Part shown: in pieces, positions 13,488 through 21,068 of the stretch | Layout: each line of letters begins with the position of its first letter | How positions within the stretch are numbered: the first letter of the stretch is position 1 | Assembly (NCBI GenBank): GCA_022703195.1 | Contig: JAKLEF010000005.1 | Coordinates: 1-21,068, forward strand | Source of the DNA: Candidatus Fermentibacterota bacterium | GTDB lineage: Bacteria; Fermentibacterota; Fermentibacteria; Fermentibacterales; Fermentibacteraceae | Length of the DNA: 21,068 bases | Reading direction: 5' to 3' | Program-made: the position numbers and the translations under genes | Notes under the pieces: model-generated | Told to the model about the DNA's origin: nothing | Database searches by the model: none | What the model saw: only the letters and a program-made list of their open reading frames with translations

Positions 13488-16400
13488 ATGAAGCAGATGA
13501 TAGCGTTCCTTCTTCTTCCGGCTCTTGCTTCGGCTATTCCATGGCCGATCCTCCCTGCCGACAGCACACACAAGATCGACGGTAGTTATGGTGGCTCGAA
13601 CATTCTATGGCTCGATGTTTCCCCGAGCAATCCGATGGGCAACTTCCATTCAGGAATCGACCTAATTCTGACGGAACTGACTCTTCCCGGGCAGGAGGAA
13701 GTCGTCTACTCGGTCGAAGCCGGATACGTAACGGATGTAATGGATGGGGCTCCTCCAAGCGTGGAGCAGTGGTTCGTCATCTGCGAGTCTCTAGACTCGG
13801 AAGAGGGCTGGGCGTATCTGCATGTGGCGAATCCGTTCGGTATTGAGAAGGAAGATTCCCTCTCCTTATACGACTCGCTTGCCTGCATTCATCAGGACGC
13901 TTCGTCTACCTCCCATCTTCACTTCATGAGATCGGGACGGGAATACAGCACAGCATACGGGCCTGCCGGGCATCTGAATCCCCTTTCCGTACTCGATCCT
14001 TCGGCGACCGGATCAGACTACGAATGGCAGTTCGATCCTCAACCGGATATTACCCAGCATCCCTGGTGTTACTTCCTATCGGACAAGACTATCGACGACT
14101 GGGAGAACGACTGGGCTGACTCATTGGACGTCTTCGCCGATACACTTGCAGCGGATAGCCTCCATGGTTCTGTCGACCTCGTCCAGGGGTTCAGCCTCTG
14201 GGGGTACGGAGACTGCGGGATCCAGCCCGGGATCGGCGAGAATTGGCTCGTACCCTACCGTATTCGATGGGATCTTGTGCTCAGAGGCAGCATGCCTTCG
14301 TCAGACCAGGTCCTCGTTGAAAACTACCTGGTCAGTTTCCACGGCGTTGTCGGCAGCTTCGACGATTGGGAGAAGTACAGGCAGTTCTTCTTCAGATTCA
14401 CCGATCTCGATACGTTCTTCCCGTACTGCTATGGAGACATCATCTGCCTGACGAACTGCGGTGATGCACAAAGCTGGGATGGCCTGGGCATCAGCAACAT
14501 CGAGGAGGGTTGCTGGAATACTGCACTGGCGCTTGACGGAACCGGCGAGAACTACAATCCGATCCTGCAGGACTCATCCGCTTCAGACGGGTTCTACCGG
14601 ATCGACGTGACGGCGTACGCCTGGGATACGACTGATTCGCAGAGGGTGAGCATCGACTGCCAGGTGTGCAACACCCGCGAGATCGCGCAGTCTGTGGTGC
14701 TGACGGATGCTGCCACCCGTTCGGAGGTCTGGCGTGCCGAATGGGTTGCGGTGGAGACGGCGAACGGCTTCGAGCCGGTGAAGAACGTGCTGGTCGACGC
14801 ACCTGCGGATCCCGGCAGCACGCTGGAGATTGAGATCTTGTTCACAGGGCCGATGGACACTTCGGTGGAGCCTTACGTGCGGTTCGCCAAGGCGGGCGGG
14901 GCATATCTGGTGGCCGACCCTGCCACGGTGGAGTGGACATCGACCAACCTTCCGTCGGGCTACTACGACACATGGCACGGAACGGTGGACGTGCCTTCAT
15001 CGGGGATGTCGGGCTGGCTGACGATGCAGATCAAGGCGAAGGACAACACTGGGCTGGGCCTTCTCGATCCATCGGACGCCGATCCCGGTCCCCCGGCGAC
15101 TGACAGGTACGAAGACTACACGGACACTAACCACGGCTTCGGGATAGCGTTTGGACCCGAGGCCGCATGGGACGGGGAGCTGGAGCATTACGCGTGTAGT
15201 TCGCCCGTTCTGGCGGACATGGACGGCGATGGCGATCTCGATGTCGGGATAGGCGACAGTGACGGCTGGGTGCATCTCTTGGATGATGACGGGACGAGTC
15301 TCAACGGCAACTGGCCCGCTCCAACGGGATGGCCGGGGTCGTTCCCTTTCCCGGTGAGGATCTCTCCTGCAGTAGTTGATCTCGATGGCGACGGGGAGAT
15401 GGACGTGATCTCGACGCATCACTTCGGAGCCGATGCCTGGGACATTGCTACGGGAGCCGACCTTCCGGGCTGGCCGGTCTATCTCGGGGTGACGGGTCCC
15501 GACTCGTTGCTCGGCCAGTATCCGAGCTGTGCGTCGCCGGTCGTGGGGGATGCCGACGGGGATGGAGAGCTGGAGGTGGTGATCTGCCGGGTGTTCACGG
15601 GGAGCTCGAACCTCGAGGCATCCGTGTTCATGTTCGAGCACACGGGCGGGGCCTGTAAGTGGGCCTGCAACCTTCAGCTATTGCAGGACGGGGCGTCGGT
15701 CTATGCCACGCCTGCGATGTGCGACGTGAACGGTGATGGGGATGTCGACGTTCTGGTAGCTACTGCGGATGGGTATCAGAACGGGATAGATGTAATGGAC
15801 AGCATGTCGCTAGAAGACATCAGCGGTGTATACCTGCTGGAAGGCACGACAGGGGTGATCCAGTGGGAGGAGATGATCGGCAACTGCCATATCTACGGCG
15901 CCCCTGTGGTAGCAGATCTGGAGGGTGACGGGACGAACGAGGTGATCTTCGGAACCTACACATCTAATGCATCTCTTCGGAAGGTGTACATCCTGGATGG
16001 AGTGACGGGCAATATCGAGCACAGCCTCGATGTCCCCAACAGAGTGATGGGTCCGGTAGGAGTCGGCGATCTGGACGAGGATGGAAAGCTCGACATCGTG
16101 GCGGGGGTTATGACCAACGGCATCTACGCCTGGTCGGGCGCCGGGAGCCATGCGCTTCTGCCTGGCTTCCCCGTGAGCACGACGGGGAGCCCCAATGGCG
16201 GTATTACGATCGTCGACATGGATGCGGACTTCGAGCTGGAGATAGTCGCAGGGACGAACAGCGGCTGGCTCTATGCGATCAACCCCGACGGGAGCATCTG
16301 CACGGGCTTCCCCGTCGACACCGGTTCGAATACGATGTGTCAGGTGGCGGCTGGTGACATCGACGGGGACGGGGCTCTCGAACTCGTCGGGGCGGACAAC

Positions 16401-17555
16401 GCTGAAGCGCAGGCCTGGTGCTACGACATGGGCTCCGGGTCGTACCCTTGCGAGATGCCGTGGCGCCAGTTCCAGCACGACTCGTGGCACAGCGGGTGCT
16501 TCGAGGCCGACAACACGATCCCCGAGGCTCCGACCGACCTGGCGGCCTCGGTGACGTACAACACCTATGGCTACACAGCGAACCTGACGTGGGACCTGTC
16601 GGTGAACGACCCGTACTCGGGCTCGCCTGAGGAGCCTGCGGACGTGGTGAGCTACCAGGTATACCGCTCGTTCCCTCCCGATGGCTTCCAGATCCTTGGC
16701 CGGACGCATGCCGGGGAGGGATCGTACACGGATGTGTGTCCGCAGCCCTTCGGGCTCCTTGCGCGGTACGTCGTGACGTCGGGCGACGGGGTGAACGAGT
16801 CGGAGTACAGCAACGACGTCAGGTTCAGGACGGTGCGCGGGATGAACCTTGCCCTGGGTTGCGCGGTACGCGAGGAGCGTGAGCAGGGCCGCACAGCAGT
16901 CAGCGAAGCGCCCGTCGGCTCCGATGCGACCTCTTCGCGCATGCCTGAAGCCGCCGTGTCGGATCGTGTCGAAGCATCATCCGGAGCCTGGCTGCTGACC
17001 GACGGGGAGACATCCGAGGAGTACGTCCCCGATGCCGGCGTGACTGCCGTGGTGATCGACCTCGGGCGTTCCTGCGGGATAGACGGCGTATCGGTGGAGT
17101 GGAATGGTTCGTCGGCGGCAGTCGGGTCCTCATCCTCTACGATAGAGATATCCCGCGACGGAAGCGCCTGGGCGTCCATCGCCGACGGCGCTGCCATGAC
17201 GAGCCTGACCGGGCGGTACGTGAGGCTGAGCCCTGCGCCTTCGGCGACCGAGATCTTCATCTGGGGCGATGCTTCGGAGGAGAGCTCCTCTTCAGCGATA
17301 GGCATCGAGCGGACGGACACGGGCTGGCGCCTCGCGGTGCCTTTGTCCGACGGAGCCACCGGAGAAGCGCGTGCGCTGACTGTCTACGACGTTGCCGGCA
17401 GGGCGGTGATGAGCTGGCAGATCTCTCCTGGTGAAGAGGTGTTCTGGGACGGCGGAGCCTCCACCGGCGACCGCGTGCCGCCGGGGTGCTACTTCGTGCG
17501 GTACGGCGAGGGTTCCGGGGCTGCCACGCAGAGGCTGGTGATACTGGGCGACTAG
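13488..17555 (+). CDS. Large secreted M23-like peptidase with FG-GAP repeats and C-terminal sorting domain
   Basis: 1355 residues from the ATG at 13488 (GGTGAG four bases upstream; a GTG nine bases earlier is less likely). Signal peptide MKQMIAFLLLPALASA. Residues 40-170 look like an M23 (LytM) metallopeptidase: H54-x3-D58 (HSGID), H112 (YLHVAN) and H143-x-H145 (SHLHF), the full zinc and catalytic set. Residues 180-560 are beta-rich and unassigned. Residues 577-970 hold about eight FG-GAP/VCBS-type calcium repeats (DMDGDGDLDV, DLDGDGEMDV, DVNGDGDVDV and others). About 1010-1115 is Fn3-like, about 1120-1270 discoidin-like (IEISRDGSAW, GRYVRL). The end (LTVYDVAGRAV...PPGCYFVRY) is a FlgD-like/type IX sorting domain, implying surface display or secretion. 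A cell-wall or adhesin role is inference. Confidence 0.88.
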   Translation: MKQMIAFLLLPALASAIPWPILPADSTHKIDGSYGGSNILWLDVSPSNPMGNFHSGIDLILTELTLPGQEEVVYSVEAGYVTDVMDGAPPSVEQWFVICESLDSEEGWAYLHVANPFGIEKEDSLSLYDSLACIHQDASSTSHLHFMRSGREYSTAYGPAGHLNPLSVLDPSATGSDYEWQFDPQPDITQHPWCYFLSDKTIDDWENDWADSLDVFADTLAADSLHGSVDLVQGFSLWGYGDCGIQPGIGENWLVPYRIRWDLVLRGSMPSSDQVLVENYLVSFHGVVGSFDDWEKYRQFFFRFTDLDTFFPYCYGDIICLTNCGDAQSWDGLGISNIEEGCWNTALALDGTGENYNPILQDSSASDGFYRIDVTAYAWDTTDSQRVSIDCQVCNTREIAQSVVLTDAATRSEVWRAEWVAVETANGFEPVKNVLVDAPADPGSTLEIEILFTGPMDTSVEPYVRFAKAGGAYLVADPATVEWTSTNLPSGYYDTWHGTVDVPSSGMSGWLTMQIKAKDNTGLGLLDPSDADPGPPATDRYEDYTDTNHGFGIAFGPEAAWDGELEHYACSSPVLADMDGDGDLDVGIGDSDGWVHLLDDDGTSLNGNWPAPTGWPGSFPFPVRISPAVVDLDGDGEMDVISTHHFGADAWDIATGADLPGWPVYLGVTGPDSLLGQYPSCASPVVGDADGDGELEVVICRVFTGSSNLEASVFMFEHTGGACKWACNLQLLQDGASVYATPAMCDVNGDGDVDVLVATADGYQNGIDVMDSMSLEDISGVYLLEGTTGVIQWEEMIGNCHIYGAPVVADLEGDGTNEVIFGTYTSNASLRKVYILDGVTGNIEHSLDVPNRVMGPVGVGDLDEDGKLDIVAGVMTNGIYAWSGAGSHALLPGFPVSTTGSPNGGITIVDMDADFELEIVAGTNSGWLYAINPDGSICTGFPVDTGSNTMCQVAAGDIDGDGALELVGADNAEAQAWCYDMGSGSYPCEMPWRQFQHDSWHSGCFEADNTIPEAPTDLAASVTYNTYGYTANLTWDLSVNDPYSGSPEEPADVVSYQVYRSFPPDGFQILGRTHAGEGSYTDVCPQPFGLLARYVVTSGDGVNESEYSNDVRFRTVRGMNLALGCAVREEREQGRTAVSEAPVGSDATSSRMPEAAVSDRVEASSGAWLLTDGETSEEYVPDAGVTAVVIDLGRSCGIDGVSVEWNGSSAAVGSSSSTIEISRDGSAWASIADGAAMTSLTGRYVRLSPAPSATEIFIWGDASEESSSSAIGIERTDTGWRLAVPLSDGATGEARALTVYDVAGRAVMSWQISPGEEVFWDGGASTGDRVPPGCYFVRYGEGSGAATQRLVILGD

Positions 17556-17574
17556 GCCGGCAAGACTCAGGAGC

Positions 17575-17608
17575 GGAAGAGAGGGGCGGGGAAACCCGCC
17601 CCTCTTCC
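17575..17608 (+). terminator. Strong hairpin after the secreted peptidase gene
   Basis: AGAGGGGCGGG and CCCGCCCCTCT (17580-17590 and 17595-17605) pair perfectly around a GAAA tetraloop, and GGAA/TTCC extends the stem with a small bulge. It lies 24 nt after the stop. The following sequence has only a few T residues, so it is a strong stem with a weak U-tract. Confidence 0.8.
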
Positions 17609-17859
17609 TGCAAGGTGAAGCTGCGCATGGGTCTGCCGGGCCATCAGTGCCTGGTCATCGATATCCAAGTGGTGTCAGGCTACTCATGAAACGCCGCATA
17701 GATCAGGGTTACTGCGCGATCCGCCCGTATTCTCCACCAGTTCAGCAAATCGGAGATGTCGATTTGAAGAGCGTTTGCGAACAGCACTTTTCTTAACGGA
17801 ATAACCTGTAAAGTGACTATAGTTGTAAAGAAAAGGGAAGCATGGCCTTGCAAGGGCGG
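17609..17859. other. 251-bp gap between convergent genes
   Basis: No gene is visible. The right half (about 17770-17845) is AT-rich and contains CTTTTCTT (17787-17794) and its reverse complement AAGAAAAG (17828-17835), too far apart for a firm hairpin. Read on the minus strand, the sequence after the acetyltransferase stop has a short CCTTGCAAGG palindrome followed by a T-rich run, a possible weak terminator. Confidence 0.4.
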
Positions 17860-19011
17860 TTACGAGAGTAGTCTGACCCCGATCTGGCGGTTGAAGACGC
17901 GGGAGCGGCGGTGGAGGCGGCGCTCATAGAGCTTCCACATCGACTGGATCAGCGTGTTGTCCTCCAGCTCGTGGTTGCTCTCGGCGAACTTCATCCCCCT
18001 GGCGAGGGCGGTCCTGCCCATGTCCATCGTGAGCATGGCGTCGATTCCCTTGTTCCTGTAGTCCGGCAGTATGCCGGCCAGGTAGAAGTCGAGCACGTCG
18101 CTCTTCTTCAGGGCTCGCAGGATGTGCACGAACCCGAACGGGAGCAGCCTGCCGCGGGCCTTCTGGAACGCCCGCGAGAGGTTGGGCATGGCGATGATGA
18201 ATCCCACGAGCTTCCCGCCGTCGGCGGCCAGCTTGATGAAGGAGGGGTCCACCTGGCCGAGATAGCTCTCGATGTAGAAGTCGATCTGGGCGTCCGACAG
18301 GAGGGTGGTGCCGTAGAGCTCCGAATAGCTGAGGTTGAGCACATCGAATATCTGCCTGCCCCATCTGCCGGCTAGGTTCTTCCTCGACTTCTCGCTGAAC
18401 ACGCGGATCCCCGTCCTGCGGGAGATCTGCTCCGCGAGCCTCACCATGCGCTCCGGCAGCTCGGACGGGACCGTGATCCGGTACTCGACGTAGTCGACCT
18501 CCTTGGCGTAGCCGAGCCCCTCGAGGAAGTCGCGATACCAGGGCGGATTGTAGCTTCCCGCGATCGTGGGAAGCTCTTCGAAGCCATCGACGAGGACTCC
18601 GGTGGGGTCGTTGTCCGTGAAGCCCAGCGGGCCGCTGATCTCGGTCATGCCCTGAGAGGCCACCCACTCCTCGGCTGCCGAGATGAGGAGGCGCGCCGTA
18701 GCCGGGTCCTTCTCGCACTCGAACCAGCCGAACCGCCCGCACTTCCTGTCCCACTTCCCGACATATGCGTCCGAGACGATGGCTGCCACGCGGCCAACCG
18801 TGCGGCCGTCCCTGACGGCGCGGAAGAGCTGGGCCCGCGCGGTCTCGTAGGCGGGATTGCGCCGGGGGTCGAACTGGGCCTTCTCGTGCGAGACGAGCTG
18901 GGGTATCCAGAGGGGGTCGCCCCGGTAGAGGTCGAAGGGCAGCCTGACGAATTCGGAGATGTCCCTCGCGGAACGCACCGGCTCGATGGTTGTTGAGTGC
19001 GCCAATTCCAA
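17860..19011 (-). CDS. GNAT-family N-acetyltransferase-like protein
   Basis: About 383 residues, soluble, with no signal peptide. The C-terminal half has a GNAT acetyl-CoA signature: LVGFIIAMPN (268-277) followed by FYLAGILPDYRNKGIDAML (309-327), where the R319-N-K-G322 turn is the pyrophosphate-binding loop. The block AESNHELEDN (343-352) is typical of a GNAT subfamily of unknown substrate. The N-terminal half (RVAAIVSDAYV, then GWFECEKDPATARLLISAAEEWV) looks like a second GNAT-like fold. The outer start is TTG at 19011; a second TTG at 19005 lies six bases after GGAG and is the better ribosome placement. It follows the cyclic-nucleotide-binding gene by 63 nt on the same strand, so probably one transcript. 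Substrate unknown. Confidence 0.85.
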   Translation of the reverse strand: MELAHSTTIEPVRSARDISEFVRLPFDLYRGDPLWIPQLVSHEKAQFDPRRNPAYETARAQLFRAVRDGRTVGRVAAIVSDAYVGKWDRKCGRFGWFECEKDPATARLLISAAEEWVASQGMTEISGPLGFTDNDPTGVLVDGFEELPTIAGSYNPPWYRDFLEGLGYAKEVDYVEYRITVPSELPERMVRLAEQISRRTGIRVFSEKSRKNLAGRWGRQIFDVLNLSYSELYGTTLLSDAQIDFYIESYLGQVDPSFIKLAADGGKLVGFIIAMPNLSRAFQKARGRLLPFGFVHILRALKKSDVLDFYLAGILPDYRNKGIDAMLTMDMGRTALARGMKFAESNHELEDNTLIQSMWKLYERRLHRRSRVFNRQIGVRLLS

Positions 19012-19074
19012 CTCCGGGTTTTGGGGATGTTTTACTCTGTAAGCCCGACGGTGCGCTGCCGGTTCCCGGCCTCC

Positions 19075-19578
19075 TCAGGACCCCCTGACGGATTCTACGG
19101 CCTTCGCCAGCCCGCCATCGTCTCCGCCCCGCGACGGGGCGACCGTGAGCGAAGTGAGCGCGGCGTCGGCCTTGCGGAGCCTGTCGACGAGGAGGATGGC
19201 TATGGCGAGCAGGAGCCGCGACCCGAGGGCGGGAGCCTCGAGGAGCGTCCTGACGAAGTCCTCCTTGTTGAGGCGGTACACCACCCCCGGCTCCCTGGCG
19301 GTCACTGTCGCCGACCTGGGGCTCTCGTCGAGGAACGACATCTCGCCGATCAGCCCTCCGGCCCTGATCGACGAGAGGTAGACCTTCTGCGAGGGCCGCT
19401 CGTCGGTGACGACGAACTCGCCTTCGGCGACGATGTACATCGAAGTGGACTGCTCTCCCTTGCGGAAGAGCACGTCGTTCTTGGCGATCTCGACCCTGGA
19501 GCACCTGGCGAGGATCGCTTCCTCCTCCTGCTCCGTGAGCGTCTTGAAGTATCTCCTGTCCTGAGCAGCCACGGTCAC
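19075..19578 (-). CDS. Stand-alone cyclic-nucleotide-binding domain protein
   Basis: 167 residues from a GTG (19578) that overlaps the ATPase stop as GTGA; a GTG at 19572 is an alternative. The cNMP-binding fold of the CRP/PKA type is clear: VLFRKGEQSTSMYIVAEGEF (36-55), then the phosphate-binding cassette GEMSFLDESPRSATV (78-92) with Glu79 and Arg88 in the positions that hold the ribose and cyclic phosphate in CRP. After the C-helix (LLLAIAILLVDRLRKAD) only about 30 residues follow and there is no helix-turn-helix, so it is not a DNA-binding regulator of CRP type. The tight coupling to a P-type ATPase suggests a cAMP- or cGMP-sensing partner of the pump (inference). Confidence 0.9.
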   Translation of the reverse strand: MTVAAQDRRYFKTLTEQEEEAILARCSRVEIAKNDVLFRKGEQSTSMYIVAEGEFVVTDERPSQKVYLSSIRAGGLIGEMSFLDESPRSATVTAREPGVVYRLNKEDFVRTLLEAPALGSRLLLAIAILLVDRLRKADAALTSLTVAPSRGGDDGGLAKAVESVRGS

Positions 19579-21068
19579 CGCCTTTCCCGGCCGTCGACGG
19601 AGGATTCTGCCGCCCTCCTGCCGGAGATGGCCTTGTAGGCCTCGAACCAGACTATCCCGAGAATGCCGGCCGCCAGGCACAGAACGACGTCTACCGCATG
19701 GAGCCTGTCGAAGTGGAACAGGCGGCCCAGGAATGGAATGTAGATCACCATCGCCAGAAAAGCCATAGCCCCCGACGAAACCATCCACATGGCCCTGTTG
19801 GGGGTCCTGATGATCTCGGGCAGGCTCCGGCGCCACGACCGGTTCGTCGCGATGAGCATGATGTTGGCCACCACAAGGGTGGAGAAGGCGAGGGCCCTCG
19901 AGTCGTTCTCGGAATGCCCCGAGCCGGTGGCCCACAGGAACACGGCCGTCGTCACCGCGAGCACGGACAGGCCCTGCAGCAGGCTCACGACCAGGGCCTT
20001 CCTGCCGAAGAGCCTCCTCCTGCGCGAGTCGGGCGGGCGCCTCATGGCGTCCCTCTCCTCGCACTCGGCCTCGAAGACTATGGAGCATGCCGGGTCGATG
20101 ATCATCTCGAGGAATGCGACGTGCACGGGCATGAGGATCATCGGCCAGCCCATCAGCACAGGCAGCAGCGAGAGGCCGGCCACGGGGACGTGCACCGCGA
20201 CTATGTATGCGAAGGCCTTGGATATGTTGTCGCGGATCCTCCTGCCCTCGCGCACCCCCCTGACTATGGAGCGGAAGTTGTCGTCGAGAAGGACGAGGCC
20301 TGCGGCCTCCCTCGCCACGTCGGTGCCCCGCGCCCCCATCGCAACCCCGATGTCCGCCGCCTTCAGAGCCGGGGCGTCGTTCACGCCGTCTCCGGTCATC
20401 GCGACGGTCTCGCCTGCGCGCCTTAGCGCCTCGACCACCCGGAGCTTCTGCCTGGGCACCGCCCGGGCGAAGACCGACACCTCCGGAAGCCTCCTCATCA
20501 GCTCGTCGTCGCTCATCCTGTCCAGTTCGCCGCCCGTGATGAGCCCGCCCTCGCCGAGGCCGGTGTCGCATGCGACCTCGAGGGCCGTCGCCGGATAGTC
20601 GCCGGTGATCATCATCACGTTGATCCCGGCGCCCCTGCATTCGGCCACCGAGTCGGCCACGCAGGGCCTCACCGGGTCTCTCAGCCCTATCAGCCCGAGG
20701 AACTCGAACTCGAGATCGTGCTGGCCCTCCGGAAGGCTTCCGTCGAAGGCCGCCGCGGCCACGCCCAGCACCTTCAGACCGCCGGCAGCCATGGCCTGGA
20801 CCCTCGCCTCGATGTCGGCAAACCTCTGCGGAGGTTCGTGGCACAGGTCGGCGATGGCCTCCGGCGCGCCCTTCGAGGCGATGAGGTATTCGGAGCCGTC
20901 CGGCGACCTCCATACGTGCGAGAGGGCCATCAGTTCGGAGCTCAGCGGGTATTCCCTGACGAGGATCCAGTCGTCGTGGAGATGGGCGGTGCCCGAGAGC
21001 AGGGAGGTCCCCGCCTCCCTCACGGCGCGGTCCACCGGGTCGATCGGGTTGCCCTTGCTGGCCAGCAC
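19575..21068 (-). CDS. P2-type cation-transporting ATPase, C-terminal part (5' end outside window)
   Basis: An inner-membrane ion pump, cut by the right edge; 497 codons are present. The first residues lie in the nucleotide-binding domain (LASKGNPIDPVDRAV, then LIASKGAPEAI with the ATP-site KGAPEA). The P domain follows: GLIGLRDPVRP, INVMMITGDYPATA, and the magnesium-binding TGDGVNDAPALKAADIGVAMG (around 20340-20400). Six C-terminal membrane segments come next; the probable M6, LEMIIDPACSIVFEAE, carries the Asp expected for ion binding in calcium-type P2 pumps. The phosphorylation motif DKTGT should lie beyond the edge. Calcium is the likeliest ion, but other cations are possible. It is the first of three genes on this strand in the window. 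Confidence 0.93.
   Translation of the reverse strand: MLASKGNPIDPVDRAVREAGTSLLSGTAHLHDDWILVREYPLSSELMALSHVWRSPDGSEYLIASKGAPEAIADLCHEPPQRFADIEARVQAMAAGGLKVLGVAAAAFDGSLPEGQHDLEFEFLGLIGLRDPVRPCVADSVAECRGAGINVMMITGDYPATALEVACDTGLGEGGLITGGELDRMSDDELMRRLPEVSVFARAVPRQKLRVVEALRRAGETVAMTGDGVNDAPALKAADIGVAMGARGTDVAREAAGLVLLDDNFRSIVRGVREGRRIRDNISKAFAYIVAVHVPVAGLSLLPVLMGWPMILMPVHVAFLEMIIDPACSIVFEAECEERDAMRRPPDSRRRRLFGRKALVVSLLQGLSVLAVTTAVFLWATGSGHSENDSRALAFSTLVVANIMLIATNRSWRRSLPEIIRTPNRAMWMVSSGAMAFLAMVIYIPFLGRLFHFDRLHAVDVVLCLAAGILGIVWFEAYKAISGRRAAESSVDGRERR

Noticed and set aside
17787..17835. CTTTTCTT/AAGAAAAG inverted repeat as a bidirectional terminator
   Set aside because: Only 8 A/T-rich pairs around a 33-nt loop, too weak to call; the GC-rich hairpin at 17575-17608 is the convincing terminator.
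19075..20913. A 612-codon single protein joining an unknown N-terminus to the cyclic-nucleotide-binding domain
   Set aside because: The upstream part is an out-of-frame shadow of the P-type ATPase; the real gene starts at the GTG near 19578.

Overview
The window is GC-rich, densely packed bacterial DNA: short gaps, overlapping genes, Shine-Dalgarno motifs of GGAGG type, and frequent AGG and CTC codons. It carries an exported protein with FG-GAP repeats and a C-terminal FlgD/type IX-like sorting domain. That combination suggests an uncultured lineage of the wider FCB group (for example Fermentibacteria-, Eisenbacteria- or WOR-3-like). This placement is inference from style and domains only; no marker gene was compared.

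Layout. (1) Positions 2-2009, plus strand: the tail of an unknown gene, an M29 aminopeptidase, a Trm112-like zinc-ribbon protein and a DUF167 protein. (2) After a hairpin and a good promoter, 2140-6862: a small, apparently catalytically degenerate purine-nucleoside-phosphorylase-like protein, isoleucyl-tRNA synthetase, signal peptidase II and carbamate kinase, all overlapping or nearly so. (3) 6903-10186: an AdiA-type PLP decarboxylase (probably arginine) and an EamA transporter. (4) 10187-about 12200: a less GC-rich island with a type II restriction-modification pair (BglII-like nuclease, MT-A70 methyltransferase), then a 676-bp non-coding stretch with tandem CCGTCCGATTC repeats, a promoter and a (CTAC)9 microsatellite. 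(5) 12218-17555: two exported proteins in an operon, a beta-propeller-like protein and a 1355-residue protein with an M23 peptidase-like domain, FG-GAP repeats, Fn3-like and discoidin-like regions and a sorting domain, closed by a strong hairpin. (6) 17860-21068, minus strand: the C-terminal part of a P2-type cation ATPase, a stand-alone cyclic-nucleotide-binding protein overlapping it by 4 nt, and a GNAT acetyltransferase.

How the genes may work together. The aminopeptidase, decarboxylase and carbamate kinase fit amino-acid (arginine) catabolism, but no deiminase or carbamoyltransferase is in the window. IleS-LspA is a common bacterial pairing. The nuclease and methylase form a self-contained mobile defence unit. 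The pump and the nucleotide sensor overlap so tightly that a regulatory partnership is plausible. The least ordinary items are the degenerate PNP-like protein, the two genes whose best start is a CTG codon, the repeat-bearing leader in front of the exported operon, and the ATPase-cNMP-GNAT set.
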